Counted from the first letter of the stretch, positions 20,296 to 29,322 are shown. The stretch: DNA of 64,000 nt from Polynucleobacter necessarius (GCA_900095165.1 LT606947.1:1794309-1858308), one strand, 5' to 3'. Numbers and translations are program-made. Notes: a model not told the origin generated them from the sequence alone.

Positions 20296-20851
20296 CGGTG
20301 AGTTCATCGCTAAGCAAATTCAGTATGAAAAATCACAGTCACTAACTGTAGAAGCGGATCGTGCGCTGGAATTAATCGGGCGCGCTATCCGGATGGCTGG
20401 GTATCAGAACGCTAGCTCGGCGATGGCATCTACAGGAAAAAATTCCTCATCAAGTAACTACATCCAGATTCAAAAAAATAATGAATATCGAGGCTCAGAT
20501 TCTCTCATGGTGAAACATGGAATATCTTCAGGGGTGGACTTTGATTGCATTGGCAATACCCTGTCAAGAGAGCGCACTAAAAATAATTTAGCACAACAAG
20601 GATTTTTAGTGGATCGGCAAGCATCTGCGCCCAAAGGAGCGAGGGTAAATGGCGGCTCATTAATCTGTCAATCGTTGGATCGTCAGGGGCGCATACAAAA
20701 CACAACCTTGATGAATGGCGTTCACTATCTTTCTTTTGAGGCACTTCCAGCTAGTGCTGGCAAGGCTTTTAAGGTAGTGCTGGAGATGACCGATGGCGTA
20801 TCCATTCACCAGAAGTTTGAGCAAATATTCACCGCTCGTAATCTGCTATGA
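20225..20851 (+). CDS. PilW-like minor pilin
   Basis: 208 residues. The N terminus (MNLLECLVGLALSLILVAPL) corresponds to the hydrophobic helix of PilW-type pseudopilins, with Glu at position 5, but the usual charged leader and Gly cleavage site are missing because translation appears to start at the helix itself. An in-frame TAG lies just upstream, so no longer version is possible from this sequence. Downstream, RALELIGRAIRMAGYQNA resembles the PilW 'IRMAGY' region. It would help prime type IV pilus assembly in the inner membrane/periplasm. Operon with the adjacent minor pilin genes. Confidence 0.65.
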   Translation: MNLLECLVGLALSLILVAPLIKNSGEFIAKQIQYEKSQSLTVEADRALELIGRAIRMAGYQNASSAMASTGKNSSSSNYIQIQKNNEYRGSDSLMVKHGISSGVDFDCIGNTLSRERTKNNLAQQGFLVDRQASAPKGARVNGGSLICQSLDRQGRIQNTTLMNGVHYLSFEALPASAGKAFKVVLEMTDGVSIHQKFEQIFTARNLL

Positions 20852-20858
20852 ATCTTCT

Positions 20859-21188
20859 ATGATTATTGCTTGGGTCTTATCACTGTTGACACTACTCTCC
20901 ATGCTGGTTATGCAGTTAGAGCGCTTAGCTGCACTTGAAGTTATGAGCGTCATTACTTATGTAGAAACTCAGAAGGCATTTATTGTTGTCGAACAATCTA
21001 TTCTTGAGTGCGAGAAATATCTTTCTAATATCACTGCCTTAGACAGCCCTGCTTGTTCTATACGGTCTTCTGGAAAAAATCTTTGGTTGATATCCAGCAA
21101 ATCAAAACCAAGCCTGGAGACCCTCATTTTTTTGGATGATAAAACCAATATCGCTAGACGACTAAATTGGCGGCAAAAATTTGAATAA
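20859..21188 (+). CDS. Small PilX-like or unassigned pilus-operon protein
   Basis: 109 residues from the ATG at 20859, seven bases after the pilW stop; an in-frame start at 20793 overlaps pilW heavily and is less likely. A single hydrophobic N-terminal segment (MIIAWVLSLLTLLSMLVMQL) is followed by a Cys-containing periplasmic part (ECEKYLS, DSPACSIR). Size, topology and place between PilW-like and FimT-like genes fit a PilX-type minor pilin, but no prepilin cleavage motif is seen, so the assignment is by context. It overlaps the next gene by eight bases. Confidence 0.5.
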   Translation: MIIAWVLSLLTLLSMLVMQLERLAALEVMSVITYVETQKAFIVVEQSILECEKYLSNITALDSPACSIRSSGKNLWLISSKSKPSLETLIFLDDKTNIARRLNWRQKFE

Positions 21189-21729
21189 GCAAGATCAAGG
21201 TTATAGCTTGTTAGAGTTGATGGCTGTTGTGTTGATCGTTACCATCATTGCAATATCGACACTACCTTTATTGCATGAACAAATGGCTGCGCGAGAAATC
21301 GATGCCATTGCCAGGCGTTTTATTGTGCATGCCCAATTCGCCAGATCTCAAGCATTGATCTTGGGATCCCCTATGCGCATCACCCCATTGAATGGCGGTC
21401 TTTGGGAAGAGGGCTGGGTAGTTAAAAATGTTTGCGATGAACGTCAGCCAAAATCAACGTGCATTGAGCGACAGTGGATTGCCCAAGGAGATCTTGCGAA
21501 GGTGTATTTCAAATGCGGGGGTAAGCAGTTTATTGATCCTCATACCTCCAAGAGGGGTATTTTGTTTAATGCTGCTGGTGCTGCAAAAACAGCCCATGGC
21601 GGATTTGTTGCTAATCGTCTGATATTGGGTCATGACCGTGACCCTGAGCTCGAGCGACAGCTGATCCTCGGTAGTGGGGGTCGCTGGCGAATTTGTGATC
21701 CAAGTAAGGACTCCAAAGCCTGCAAGTAG
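21181..21729 (+). CDS. FimT/GspH-family pseudopilin
   Basis: 182 residues from a TTG at 21181. The leader MNKQDQG is short and charged, followed by G^YSLLELMAVVLIVTIIAI, a canonical type III prepilin signal with Glu+5. The C-terminal half resembles GspH/FimT (SQALILGSPMRITP then FNAAGAAK). It would be cleaved by PilD and join the minor-pilin priming complex, and FimT-type pilins can bind DNA during uptake. The last gene of the minor-pilin operon, 47 bases before ribD. Confidence 0.75.
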   Translation: MNKQDQGYSLLELMAVVLIVTIIAISTLPLLHEQMAAREIDAIARRFIVHAQFARSQALILGSPMRITPLNGGLWEEGWVVKNVCDERQPKSTCIERQWIAQGDLAKVYFKCGGKQFIDPHTSKRGILFNAAGAAKTAHGGFVANRLILGHDRDPELERQLILGSGGRWRICDPSKDSKACK

Positions 21730-21776
21730 GGTGGGTAAATTTACTGCTTCTACCCACAATCGGTTTTAATAGACCC

Positions 21777-22892
21777 ATGTACACCGCAGTCGACCATCAA
21801 TTTATGAGTCAGGCCTTAGCCGAGGCTCAAAACGCCCTCTACCTATCTAACCCCAACCCACGGGTGGGATGCATCATTGTCAAAGATGGAGAAGTGATTG
21901 GGCGCGGGCATACCCAAAGAGTGGGCGGACCCCATGCGGAAGTTCAGGCTTTAGCTGATGTGAAGTCAAAAGGGCTAGATCCCGCTAGATCAACGGTCTA
22001 CGTCACCCTAGAGCCATGTAATCACTCCGGTAGAACGCCCCCTTGTGTCGATGCTTTGATTGCAGCCAAGCCAGCTATGGTGATTGTGGCAATGTCGGAC
22101 CCCAATCCCCTGGTTGGTGGTAAAGGTCTTGAGCGATTAAAGGCTGCGGGCATTGATATTCGGTGTGGTCTATTGGAATCTGAAGCCCAAGCATTAAACC
22201 GGGGATTTATTTCTAGGATGACTCGAGGCTTGCCTTGGGTTCGTATGAAGATTGCTGCCAGCTTGGATGGCAAAACAGCACTGCCAAATGGCCAAAGCCA
22301 ATGGATTACCGGGCCTTTAGCTAGGGCGGATGGCCATCATTGGCGCGCTCAAGCTTGCGCCATATTGATTGGTGTCGGTACCGTCAAAGAAGATGATCCA
22401 AGTCTCAATGTTCGTGATGTCAAAACTGAGCGCCAGCCTTGGAGAATTATTCTGGACTCCAAGCTCGAGACGCCTCTGGGCGCAAAGGTGTTGAGCAATT
22501 TCAACGCGTCAGGCGTCATCTTGGTTTGCGCCTCATTAGACTCTCGAGAGAGTCAAGACAAGGCAAAAGCATTTAAGGCTCTTGGTGTTGAAGTTATTGC
22601 AATGGCTAACGCTAATGGCAAGGTGGATTTGCCAAAACTCTTTACGTATTTAGCAAAAGAGCGTCATATGAATGAAATCCATGTCGAAGCTGGATTTAAG
22701 CTTAATGGCTCTCTACTGAGGGAGGATTGTGTTGACGAACTCTTGCTGTATTACGCCCCCTTCTTTATGGGTGAGGGCATTGGCATGGTTAACATCTCAC
22801 CATTGACAGCATTGGATGAACGCCAGGATTGGCAAATCATCGATCAAAGTCTATTTGGCCCTGATCTTCGTTTGCGTCTGAGCAAGAAATAG
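21777..22892 (+). CDS. ribD: Bifunctional diaminohydroxyphosphoribosylaminopyrimidine deaminase / reductase
   Basis: 371 residues. The N-terminal deaminase domain has the zinc site GGPHAEVQAL and LEPCNHSGRTPPC; the C-terminal reductase domain begins near residue 150 (RMKIAASLDGKTALPNGQSQ) and binds NADPH. It performs two successive steps of riboflavin synthesis. It is followed 63 bases later by ribE. Start ATG at 21777 fits normal RibD length. Confidence 0.96.
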   Translation: MYTAVDHQFMSQALAEAQNALYLSNPNPRVGCIIVKDGEVIGRGHTQRVGGPHAEVQALADVKSKGLDPARSTVYVTLEPCNHSGRTPPCVDALIAAKPAMVIVAMSDPNPLVGGKGLERLKAAGIDIRCGLLESEAQALNRGFISRMTRGLPWVRMKIAASLDGKTALPNGQSQWITGPLARADGHHWRAQACAILIGVGTVKEDDPSLNVRDVKTERQPWRIILDSKLETPLGAKVLSNFNASGVILVCASLDSRESQDKAKAFKALGVEVIAMANANGKVDLPKLFTYLAKERHMNEIHVEAGFKLNGSLLREDCVDELLLYYAPFFMGEGIGMVNISPLTALDERQDWQIIDQSLFGPDLRLRLSKK

Positions 22893-22955
22893 AAAACAAG
22901 AAACAGCAAGAAAAAACGATTCAATCAAATTACAAAACCTATTTAAGATCTCGCT

Positions 22956-23576
22956 ATGTTTACTGGAATTATTACTGCTGTTGGCCAAATCAAAAGCGCT
23001 CAAGCTAAAGGCGATGGTCTGCATTTGGTGGTTGATGTGCCTTTTGGGTATCTCGATGATGTTGCATTGGGTGACAGTATTGCTATTCAGGGTGCATGCA
23101 TGACTGCCACTGAATTTACTGGCAACACTTTTGCACTGGATATCTCACGTGAGTCTTTAAACAAGACGGTTGGTTTGGACAAAGTGGGCCCAGTCAATTT
23201 AGAAAAAGCCTTGCGATTAAATGATCGCCTGGGTGGTCATTTGGTAAGTGGACATGTTGATGGTGTTGGCAGGGTAGCGCACTTTGCAACTGTCGCTGAT
23301 GATGCTTATGGCTCTTGGCTTCTACAAATTGAAGCCCCAAAGGCGCTGGCACCATTCTTGGCATACAAGGGATCGATTGTTGTTAATGGTGTTTCATTAA
23401 CTGTAAATAAAACGCAAGACAGTAAAGATGCATGCTTAGTAGATATCAACATCATTCCACATACCCTTGAAAACACAACCCTGGGCAAGCTAAAGCAGGG
23501 TGATGTAGTGAATCTAGAGGTGGATTTAATTGCGCGTTATGTTGCGCGGATGTTAGAAACCCAGAGTAATGCTTGA
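22956..23576 (+). CDS. ribE: Riboflavin synthase alpha subunit
   Basis: 206 residues built from two lumazine-binding repeats, beginning MFTGIITAVGQI and again near residue 98 (LGGHLVSGHVDGVGRV). It dismutates two 6,7-dimethyl-8-ribityllumazine molecules into riboflavin. With ribD, ribH and ribBA in the window, all steps except GTP cyclohydrolase II are accounted for. It converges with queC, 14 bases away. Also called ribC in some annotations. Confidence 0.95.
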   Translation: MFTGIITAVGQIKSAQAKGDGLHLVVDVPFGYLDDVALGDSIAIQGACMTATEFTGNTFALDISRESLNKTVGLDKVGPVNLEKALRLNDRLGGHLVSGHVDGVGRVAHFATVADDAYGSWLLQIEAPKALAPFLAYKGSIVVNGVSLTVNKTQDSKDACLVDINIIPHTLENTTLGKLKQGDVVNLEVDLIARYVARMLETQSNA

Positions 23577-23590
23577 GTTAAAAATCTGAA

Positions 23591-24331
23591 TTACTTCTTT
23601 TGATACCGTGTTGAGTCGCTTAAGTTAGCTTGCTTAAAGCCTGCCTGTCGTAGGCGGCAAGACTCACACTCACCACAAGTCTCACCTAAATCATTCGCCT
23701 GATAGCAAGAAACGGTTTGCGAGTAGTCGACATCTAAAGTCGTGCCCAGTTGAATGATTTCTGCTTTACTCATGCTGATGATCGGCGCATGAACCCGAAA
23801 ACGGTTTTCATTATTGAGGGCTTCTACACCAGCCTTAGTAGCTAGGTTTGCCATTGTTTCAAATGAGGCGACATATTCATGACGACAGTCAGGATAGCCT
23901 GAGTAGTCAACGGCGTTGGCGCCGTAAAAAATATCTAATCCACCAAACGATTCAGCCCAGCCTAAAGCAAGTGATAGCAAAATCGTGTTGCGAGCAGGGA
24001 CATAGGTAACGGGGATTTCTAAATCTTTGCCTGGGGTAATCGGAATGTCGATAGATGAGTCTGTCAGAGCAGAGCCGCCAAAGCGCGTGAGATCTAAATT
24101 CACTACCTCATGACGTACAACACCCATTTTCTTGGCAATGTGTTTTGCTGCCGCTAACTCGGAAGAATGACGTTGACCATAGCCTACCGATAAGACGTAA
24201 GGTGCGTAACCAAGATCTTTTGCCAATGCCAAAATCGTGCTGGAATCTAATCCGCCAGAAAACAAAATGACGGTAGGCGCATTCGGTGTGCGTGGGGCGA
24301 TATTCTGAAAGGCGGCTGATAACTTAGACAT
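23591..24331 (-). CDS. queC: 7-cyano-7-deazaguanine synthase
   Basis: 246 residues. ATP-pyrophosphatase loop [19 protein letters not shown] is at residues 23-41, and the zinc-binding Cys set [14 protein letters not shown] is at the C terminus. It converts carboxy-deazaguanine to preQ0 for queuosine in tRNA. It follows cpoB on the minus strand in the common order pal-cpoB-queC. Intact; a queuosine riboswitch was not recognised. Confidence 0.95.
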   Translation of the reverse strand: MSKLSAAFQNIAPRTPNAPTVILFSGGLDSSTILALAKDLGYAPYVLSVGYGQRHSSELAAAKHIAKKMGVVRHEVVNLDLTRFGGSALTDSSIDIPITPGKDLEIPVTYVPARNTILLSLALGWAESFGGLDIFYGANAVDYSGYPDCRHEYVASFETMANLATKAGVEALNNENRFRVHAPIISMSKAEIIQLGTTLDVDYSQTVSCYQANDLGETCGECESCRLRQAGFKQANLSDSTRYQKK

Positions 24332-24359
24332 GGAAAAGTATTAAAGCCTTAGTTGCTGA

Positions 24360-25091
24360 TTACTTCGTAGCGGCGATCAGCTGCTGTGCGTCTTTTGCTG
24401 ATTCAGTATCTGGATATTTACTGATGATCTCGCCAAAGGTTTTCTTGGCAGCTGCTTTACTGCCACTTTCCAATTGCGCATTACCGAGGGTCAACATTGC
24501 TGACGGAATACGGGGGTGATTTGGATAGCGCTTAATGAGGCTTTGCAGCTGCGCAATCGCGCCGGTGTAATCCTTATTGGCGTATTTGCTGTTACCACTC
24601 CAAAAGAGTGCTAGCGGCACGTATGGACTCTTAGGGTAGCGGTTCACAAAAGCTGAGAAGCCTTCATCAGCTTTCTTGAGATTGCCTGCTTGGAAGGCTT
24701 TTAAGGCATCGTCATAGGCCTTCTTCTCACCAGGTTGAACTGTGCCGCTTACACCCTCAATCGTGGCTGTACGTGGCTCAAAATTACCTAAGCGGTTATC
24801 CAGATCTTGGTAGTAAGTCTTCTGACTTGTGCTGATATCGTCACCTTGCTTTTCAAGGTTTTCGATCTTGCCGCGAAGCTCTGCATTATCCGTTTTGAGT
24901 TTCTCAATCTGACTTTGTAGGTCCAGTTGAGTAGTTGCAAGCGTCTTACGTAACTCTATGATGGCTTTGCGCGCATCATCATCAGCAAAGAGGGCCCATG
25001 CATTGCTAGAAGCGCTCAAGCAAAGAGCCGCTGCACTTAAACAAAACGCTCGTGAGAGCGTTTGTTTAAAGGAGTGTGAAAGCGCGCGCAT
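24360..25091 (-). CDS. cpoB: Tol-Pal coordinator CpoB (YbgF)
   Basis: 243 residues with a Sec signal peptide (hydrophobic stretch then SSNAWA at about 27-32). The middle is a coiled coil (TQLDLQSQIEKLKTDNAELR) for trimerisation, and the C terminus has TPR repeats (FQAGNLKKADEGFSAFVNRY). It is periplasmic and ties Tol-Pal to peptidoglycan synthesis during division. It overlaps pal by one base, with the pal stop codon meeting its start; both are presumably on one transcript. Confidence 0.93.
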   Translation of the reverse strand: MRALSHSFKQTLSRAFCLSAAALCLSASSNAWALFADDDARKAIIELRKTLATTQLDLQSQIEKLKTDNAELRGKIENLEKQGDDISTSQKTYYQDLDNRLGNFEPRTATIEGVSGTVQPGEKKAYDDALKAFQAGNLKKADEGFSAFVNRYPKSPYVPLALFWSGNSKYANKDYTGAIAQLQSLIKRYPNHPRIPSAMLTLGNAQLESGSKAAAKKTFGEIISKYPDTESAKDAQQLIAATK

Positions 25092-25588
25092 TAGTTGGTG
25101 ATGTAAACAATGTCAGCGCGGCGATTTTCTGCCCAAGCTGCTTCGTTATCGCCTTCAGCTTTTGGCTTTTCTTTACCAAAGCTCACTGCTTCCATTTGGG
25201 CTTCAGAGACGCCCATCAAGTTAAGTGACTTACGCACTGCATCTGAACGACGTTGACCTAAGGCCAGGTTGTACTCTGCGGTACCGCGCTCATCAGTGTT
25301 GCCTTGGATGATGATCTTTTGCTGAGGATTGGCTTTTAAGAAGCTTGCATGAGTAGAAAGTTGTTTTTGGTATTTAGTTTGAACGGTGTATTCATTTAAA
25401 TCAAAGTACACGCTTCGTTGGAAGAGTGGGCTGCTTGGATCATTCCATGGTTGCGAACCAAAGTTACCACTGCCGCCATTAGCGCCATCGACATCATCCA
25501 GTTTGACGCTTGAGCAAGCTGCCAAAAATAATGCTGTTACACCCACGAGGGTGAGAGTTGCGGCACGGCGTGCGATAGAAATCTTCAT
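25091..25588 (-). CDS. pal: Peptidoglycan-associated lipoprotein Pal
   Basis: 165 residues with a lipobox (LFLAACSS; Cys at about 25) and an OmpA-like domain whose TDERGTAEYNLALGQRRSDAV motif binds peptidoglycan. It anchors the outer membrane to the cell wall and is engaged by TolB. In most relatives tolB lies directly upstream; here a toxin-antitoxin locus of about 1.1 kb occupies the space, suggesting an insertion in the tol-pal operon. The intergenic region to the antitoxin gene must therefore hold its own promoter. Confidence 0.96.
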   Translation of the reverse strand: MKISIARRAATLTLVGVTALFLAACSSVKLDDVDGANGGSGNFGSQPWNDPSSPLFQRSVYFDLNEYTVQTKYQKQLSTHASFLKANPQQKIIIQGNTDERGTAEYNLALGQRRSDAVRKSLNLMGVSEAQMEAVSFGKEKPKAEGDNEAAWAENRRADIVYITN

Positions 25589-25721
25589 GATCTGTCCTTT
25601 TTCCTACAAACGAAGTAACTAAATAAGCTAATAGTCAATATTATGCCCCTAAGATTGCTGAATTTAAATGGAAATTACATTGGGCGGCAGTCTAAATCAG
25701 CTGTGGATGCTTTTATTATTT

Positions 25722-25755
25722 ACTCAAATGAGTTAATATATAGCCTCAAATGAGG
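25722..25755 (+). promoter_or_regulatory. Twin palindromic operators upstream of the Xre antitoxin gene
   Basis: Two inverted repeats share the core CTCAAATGAG: ACTCA-AA-TGAGT at 25722-25733 and CCTCA-AA-TGAGG at 25744-25755, 22 bases centre to centre, about two helical turns. An AT-rich segment resembling a -10 box lies between them and the antitoxin ATG is at 25764, so the second copy also covers the ribosome-binding region. This arrangement fits cooperative autorepression by the antitoxin (inference). Confidence 0.65.
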
Positions 25756-25763
25756 AATTCAAT

Positions 25764-26264
25764 ATGCCCAGCGTAACCCCAAAAAAGGCTGCGACGAGAG
25801 CACTTCATAAATCCCAGTTGGGGTTTGCTCAACCGGACTTATCTTTTGCCACTATTTATCGAGTGGAGTCCATGGATCGCATCAAGTTAATTCGAAATGG
25901 AATTCCTGCCAGATATATCAATGTTATTTCTGACTCCATGGGCATTACAAAAGAAACCTTATTTAAGTTCTTGAATTTGCCGAAGTCGACTATTGACAAG
26001 AAATCTGTCGCAAATCAAATGCTACCGATTGAGCAGGGCGAGCGTTTAATTGGTATGGCTAAGCTTGTTGGGCAGGTCGAGTCAATCATTGCTGAGTCAG
26101 GAAACCCAGATGGTTTTGATGCAGCTAAGTGGGTGGCAAGTTGGCTTGAAAAACCTTCCCCGGCATTAGGTGGTGAGAGGCCATCAGCCTACTTAGATAC
26201 GGTTTCTGGTCAAGAGATGATTTCCGATCTTCTTGCCAAAATTCAAACTGAAGCGCATGCATGA
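25764..26264 (+). CDS. Xre/ParS-type antitoxin (DUF2384 toxin-binding domain)
   Basis: 166 residues. The N-terminal half is an Xre-like helix-turn-helix region (DRIKLIRNGIPARYINVISD then MGITKETLFKFLNLPKSTID); the C-terminal half has the DUF2384 toxin-binding pattern (GFDAAKWVASWLEKPSPALG followed by PSAYLDTVSGQEM), in which the conserved Gly and Tyr are visible. It would bind and neutralise the RES-domain toxin and repress the operon through the adjacent palindromes. Its stop overlaps the toxin start (ATGA). It looks intact while the toxin is frameshifted. Confidence 0.88.
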   Translation: MPSVTPKKAATRALHKSQLGFAQPDLSFATIYRVESMDRIKLIRNGIPARYINVISDSMGITKETLFKFLNLPKSTIDKKSVANQMLPIEQGERLIGMAKLVGQVESIIAESGNPDGFDAAKWVASWLEKPSPALGGERPSAYLDTVSGQEMISDLLAKIQTEAHA

Positions 26265-26751
26265 GCGTTCAGGCAGTTTGGAGAGTTGCACTTGATGGCG
26301 CCCCGCCTTTAAGGCAGATGATCTTAGTGGAGAGGGTGCAAAAAAGTCAGGTGGCAGATGGAATAAAAAAGGGGCACTAGTTTTATATGCCTCCGAATCA
26401 ATTGCTCTTGCCTGCCTAGAAACTTTGGTGCACATCAATGCGCAAGGCCTTCCCTTGACGCGCTATTTAGTGCGGATTGATATTCCGACAAAAGTATGGA
26501 ATTTGTCTAAGAGGCTCAATATGAAAACTGCTGGCATCGGCTGGGATGCTTTGCCTGCGGAAACCGTCAGCATTGAAAAAGGCCAAAAATGGCTACAATC
26601 AAATGCAAGCGCCTTATTGTTTGTGCCTTCCGTTGTTATTCCACAGGCTAGTAATGTATTAATCAATCCTCTGCACCCAGACATAAAACTGATTAAGGCT
26701 AAGAAAATTGAGAAATTTTCTTATGACCCGCGTTTAGTGGGTCAGCCTTAA
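26261..26751 (+). pseudogene. RES-domain toxin, frameshifted
   Basis: ATG at 26261 overlaps the antitoxin stop, giving MSVQAVWRVALDGAPP, after which the frame is lost at a T3 tract (26308-26310). One extra T would restore KADDLSGEGAKKSGGRWNKK and the rest of the RES domain, including ASESIALACLETLVH and the C-terminal SNVLINPLHPD. RES toxins degrade NAD+ as ADP-ribosyl/NAD phosphorylase-type enzymes. The GGRWN motif is kept, but the first segment would not be joined to it by standard translation, so the toxin should be inactive. Intact homologues have about 160 residues. Confidence 0.85.
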
Positions 26752-26769
26752 TCGATCGATTGGGGAGGA

Positions 26770-28077
26770 TTAGTCCATAAATGGACCCCAGGATGGCTGG
26801 CGCACATCAGATCCTGGAATGCTTAATACCTGCTTGGAATTGCCATCCACAAAAACTGCAGCCAAAACCCGTTTGCCGCTCACCTTAGTGGAGTAGAGGA
26901 CGTAACGACCGTTTGCTGCAAAAGAAGGGGATTCATCACTCGTGCCGTCGGTAAGGGCTTGTGAGTCGCCGGTTGCCAGGTTGAGGATATATAGGCGGAA
27001 TGCACCACCAATATTGGCGATATAAGCCAAGTACTTGCCATCAGAAGAAATGCGCGGTGATGTTACAAAACCCTGTTTATAGGTAATGCGCTTAGCCCCT
27101 TCAATTTGCTCACCTTCAGCGCTCATCCGATAAATCTGGGGATTACCACCGCGATCACTTGTGAAATAGATGTAGCGTCCATCAGCTGAATACTGGGGTT
27201 CGGTATCAATCGTGTAGCCGCGGGTAATGCGGTGCAAACCGGTGCCGTCAGCGTTGATGCTATAGATTTGGGTATTGCCGTCCTTAGAAAGAGAGATTGC
27301 TAGTTTCTTGCCATCAGGTGACCAGGCTGGGGCGCTGTTATTTCCTTTCTGGTTTGACAGAGAGATGCGGCGACCAGTTGCTAGTTCGTGAACGTAAATG
27401 ACTGGTTTGCGATCTTCGAAAGAAACGTAAGCTACTTTCTTGCCATCGGGTGACCATGATGGAGAGATGATTGGCTCACCACTGTTCATGGCATTACGAA
27501 TATTTTGACCATCAGCATCAGAGATCACGAGGCGATAGCGTTTACCTTCTTTGATGACATAGGAGAGGCGTGTTGAGAAAATCCCGCGCTCACCTAATAG
27601 CTTAAAGATGATGTCATCGGCAATTTTGTGAGCTGCTGCACGTAAATTATCTGCACTGGAATTAATGTTCAAGCCGCCAAGACTTTCAGATTTACGAATA
27701 TCGAAAAGCTTGTAGCGAATCTCAAACTGGCCGACGCTGTTCTGCACTACAGAACCTACAGCTAAAGCATCTGCACCTTGAGCTGCCCAAGATTTGTAAT
27801 TTGGTGTGCCCTCATCACTCTCACTGGCATTGCCGTTCTCAGTATTTTTGAAGTAACCACTGCGCGCTAAGTCTTGACGAATAATGTCGATCACGCTAGT
27901 CGGCAGCTTGCTCTCATCTTTAAAGCGCATTACGGCGATAGGGTAGAGCGACTCTCCTACACCAGTAATTTGAATGTTCATTTGCGCTAGCGCAGAAAAG
28001 CTCATGCCAGTCATGGACAGCATCACGATAAATACTGATGCCACCAATGAAGAATACTTTTTAGCTACTTGCAACAT
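26770..28077 (-). CDS. tolB: Tol-Pal system protein TolB
   Basis: 435 residues with an N-terminal signal peptide (ending near MSFSALAQ). The N-terminal alpha/beta domain (YPIAVMRFKDESKLPTSVID) binds TolA, and the C-terminal six-bladed propeller shows repeated SPDGKK motifs (e.g. SWSPDGKKVAYVSF, AWSPDGKKLAISL). It is periplasmic and links TolA to Pal. It lies three bases from tolA. In relatives it normally sits beside pal; here a toxin-antitoxin locus separates them. Confidence 0.96.
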   Translation of the reverse strand: MLQVAKKYSSLVASVFIVMLSMTGMSFSALAQMNIQITGVGESLYPIAVMRFKDESKLPTSVIDIIRQDLARSGYFKNTENGNASESDEGTPNYKSWAAQGADALAVGSVVQNSVGQFEIRYKLFDIRKSESLGGLNINSSADNLRAAAHKIADDIIFKLLGERGIFSTRLSYVIKEGKRYRLVISDADGQNIRNAMNSGEPIISPSWSPDGKKVAYVSFEDRKPVIYVHELATGRRISLSNQKGNNSAPAWSPDGKKLAISLSKDGNTQIYSINADGTGLHRITRGYTIDTEPQYSADGRYIYFTSDRGGNPQIYRMSAEGEQIEGAKRITYKQGFVTSPRISSDGKYLAYIANIGGAFRLYILNLATGDSQALTDGTSDESPSFAANGRYVLYSTKVSGKRVLAAVFVDGNSKQVLSIPGSDVRQPSWGPFMD

Positions 28078-28080
28078 GCT

Positions 28081-28881
28081 TTAGTCCTTGGGTTTAAAGG
28101 TCAGCTTAACTTCTCTTTGAGGAATTTTGCCATTGTCGTCTTTTGGCAGGCTTTCTGCGCGAGTCAGCGCGAGGAGAACTGCCCGATCCCAGCCAGCATT
28201 ACCACTGGAGCTTACGAGCTCTGTGCTCAAGATAGCGCCATCGGGGGCGAGATTCACTTTTACGACTGCCGCAGGATTGCCGCTAATCGATTCTGGGTTA
28301 AACACAATTAGGGGCTTTACCTTTTTAACAACTTTATCTGTCCAGCCGGGGGGTGCATTACCGCCTCCACCAACACCGCTTCCACTGCTTCCGCCGCTAC
28401 CACCTTCAGCCCCAGCTGCTGCGCACAGGCGTGCCAACTGATCTGCGCGCACTTTTTCAGCGGCAGCATTGGCTTTGGTTTCTGCGGGTGGGGCAGCCTT
28501 CGGTGCTTCCGCTTTTTTAGGCTTCTCTTTTTTCTTCTCCTTGGGCGGAGGAGGCTTTACTGATTTTGGGGCTTCCTTCGCCACTTCTTTCTTGGGAGGC
28601 TCTTTTTCCACTTTCTTTTTCTTGATTGCGATGTCGGCCGCCTCTTCCTTCATCTCGGTTTTCACTTCAGGCTCTACGGGTGCCTCAACTTGCTGACTGG
28701 CGTCCCAAAGCTCAACTTCGACTCCTGAAGGCGTGGAGTTGTTCCAGCTAATACCGATGACTAAGAATGCAAGTAAACCTAAGTGCGCAGCCAGTGAAAA
28801 ACTAAAAGCACGTTTAGTGCTTTCGTTTTTAGTGGGGCGTCCTCGTGAAAAGTTCGAGTGAAAGGTTTGCGCGCTATTCAT
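28081..28881 (-). CDS. tolA: TolA-like protein with TonB C-terminal domain
   Basis: 266 residues: a cytoplasmic stub, one transmembrane helix (FSLAAHLGLLAFLVIGISW), a long Lys/Glu/Pro/Ala-rich linker (about 90-145) and a TonB-type C-terminal domain (ILSTELVSSSGNAGWDRAVL). It spans the periplasm and couples the TolQR motor to TolB. A Gly/Ser-rich spacer (GGSGGSSGSGVGGGG) precedes the C-terminal domain. Part of tolQRAB; 19 bases from tolR. Confidence 0.93.
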   Translation of the reverse strand: MNSAQTFHSNFSRGRPTKNESTKRAFSFSLAAHLGLLAFLVIGISWNNSTPSGVEVELWDASQQVEAPVEPEVKTEMKEEAADIAIKKKKVEKEPPKKEVAKEAPKSVKPPPPKEKKKEKPKKAEAPKAAPPAETKANAAAEKVRADQLARLCAAAGAEGGSGGSSGSGVGGGGNAPPGWTDKVVKKVKPLIVFNPESISGNPAAVVKVNLAPDGAILSTELVSSSGNAGWDRAVLLALTRAESLPKDDNGKIPQREVKLTFKPKD

Positions 28882-28900
28882 GTATGTAATACAAAGAGGT

Positions 28901-29320
28901 TTATTGGCTCTTCACGGCAAGGCCAAGACACTTCACGCCATTTTCCTTGAGCTTGGACATCACTTCCATCACAACTTCGTACTTAATGGATTTGTCAGCA
29001 GCAAGTACAACAGGTTGCTCGGCGGACTTCTCCGCTTGTGAGCGCGCAAATGCGCCGAGTTCAAATTTATTTAATGTTTGAACGGGATCGCCATCTTTGC
29101 GAACAATGACATTTTCATTGGCATCAATGGTTAAAAAGACGGGTGGCAAAGATTGCACTTTTGCGCCACCGACAGTGGGTAAATTCACGACACCGGGATT
29201 GACCATGGGCGCGGTCACCATAAAGATGACGAGCAAGATCAACATCACGTCGATGTAGGGCACCACATTGATATCGGCCATTGCCCGACGCTTGGAGGAC
29301 TTTCTGAGTGAGCCGGCCAT
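28901..29320 (-). CDS. tolR: Tol-Pal protein TolR (ExbD/TolR family)
   Basis: 139 residues with a single membrane helix (residues about 20-40, VPYIDVMLILLVIFMVTAPM), including the Asp needed for proton coupling in this family, then a periplasmic domain. It forms the TolQ/TolR motor. It lies two bases after tolQ and 19 before tolA. A second copy of this motor (exbB/exbD) is encoded at 35.7-36.8 kb. Confidence 0.95.
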   Translation of the reverse strand: MAGSLRKSSKRRAMADINVVPYIDVMLILLVIFMVTAPMVNPGVVNLPTVGGAKVQSLPPVFLTIDANENVIVRKDGDPVQTLNKFELGAFARSQAEKSAEQPVVLAADKSIKYEVVMEVMSKLKENGVKCLGLAVKSQ

Positions 29321-29322
29321 GC

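Noticed and set aside
19814..22956. FMN riboswitch for the riboflavin genes
   Set aside because: The gaps before ribBA, ribD and ribE are too short and show no conserved FMN-aptamer elements.
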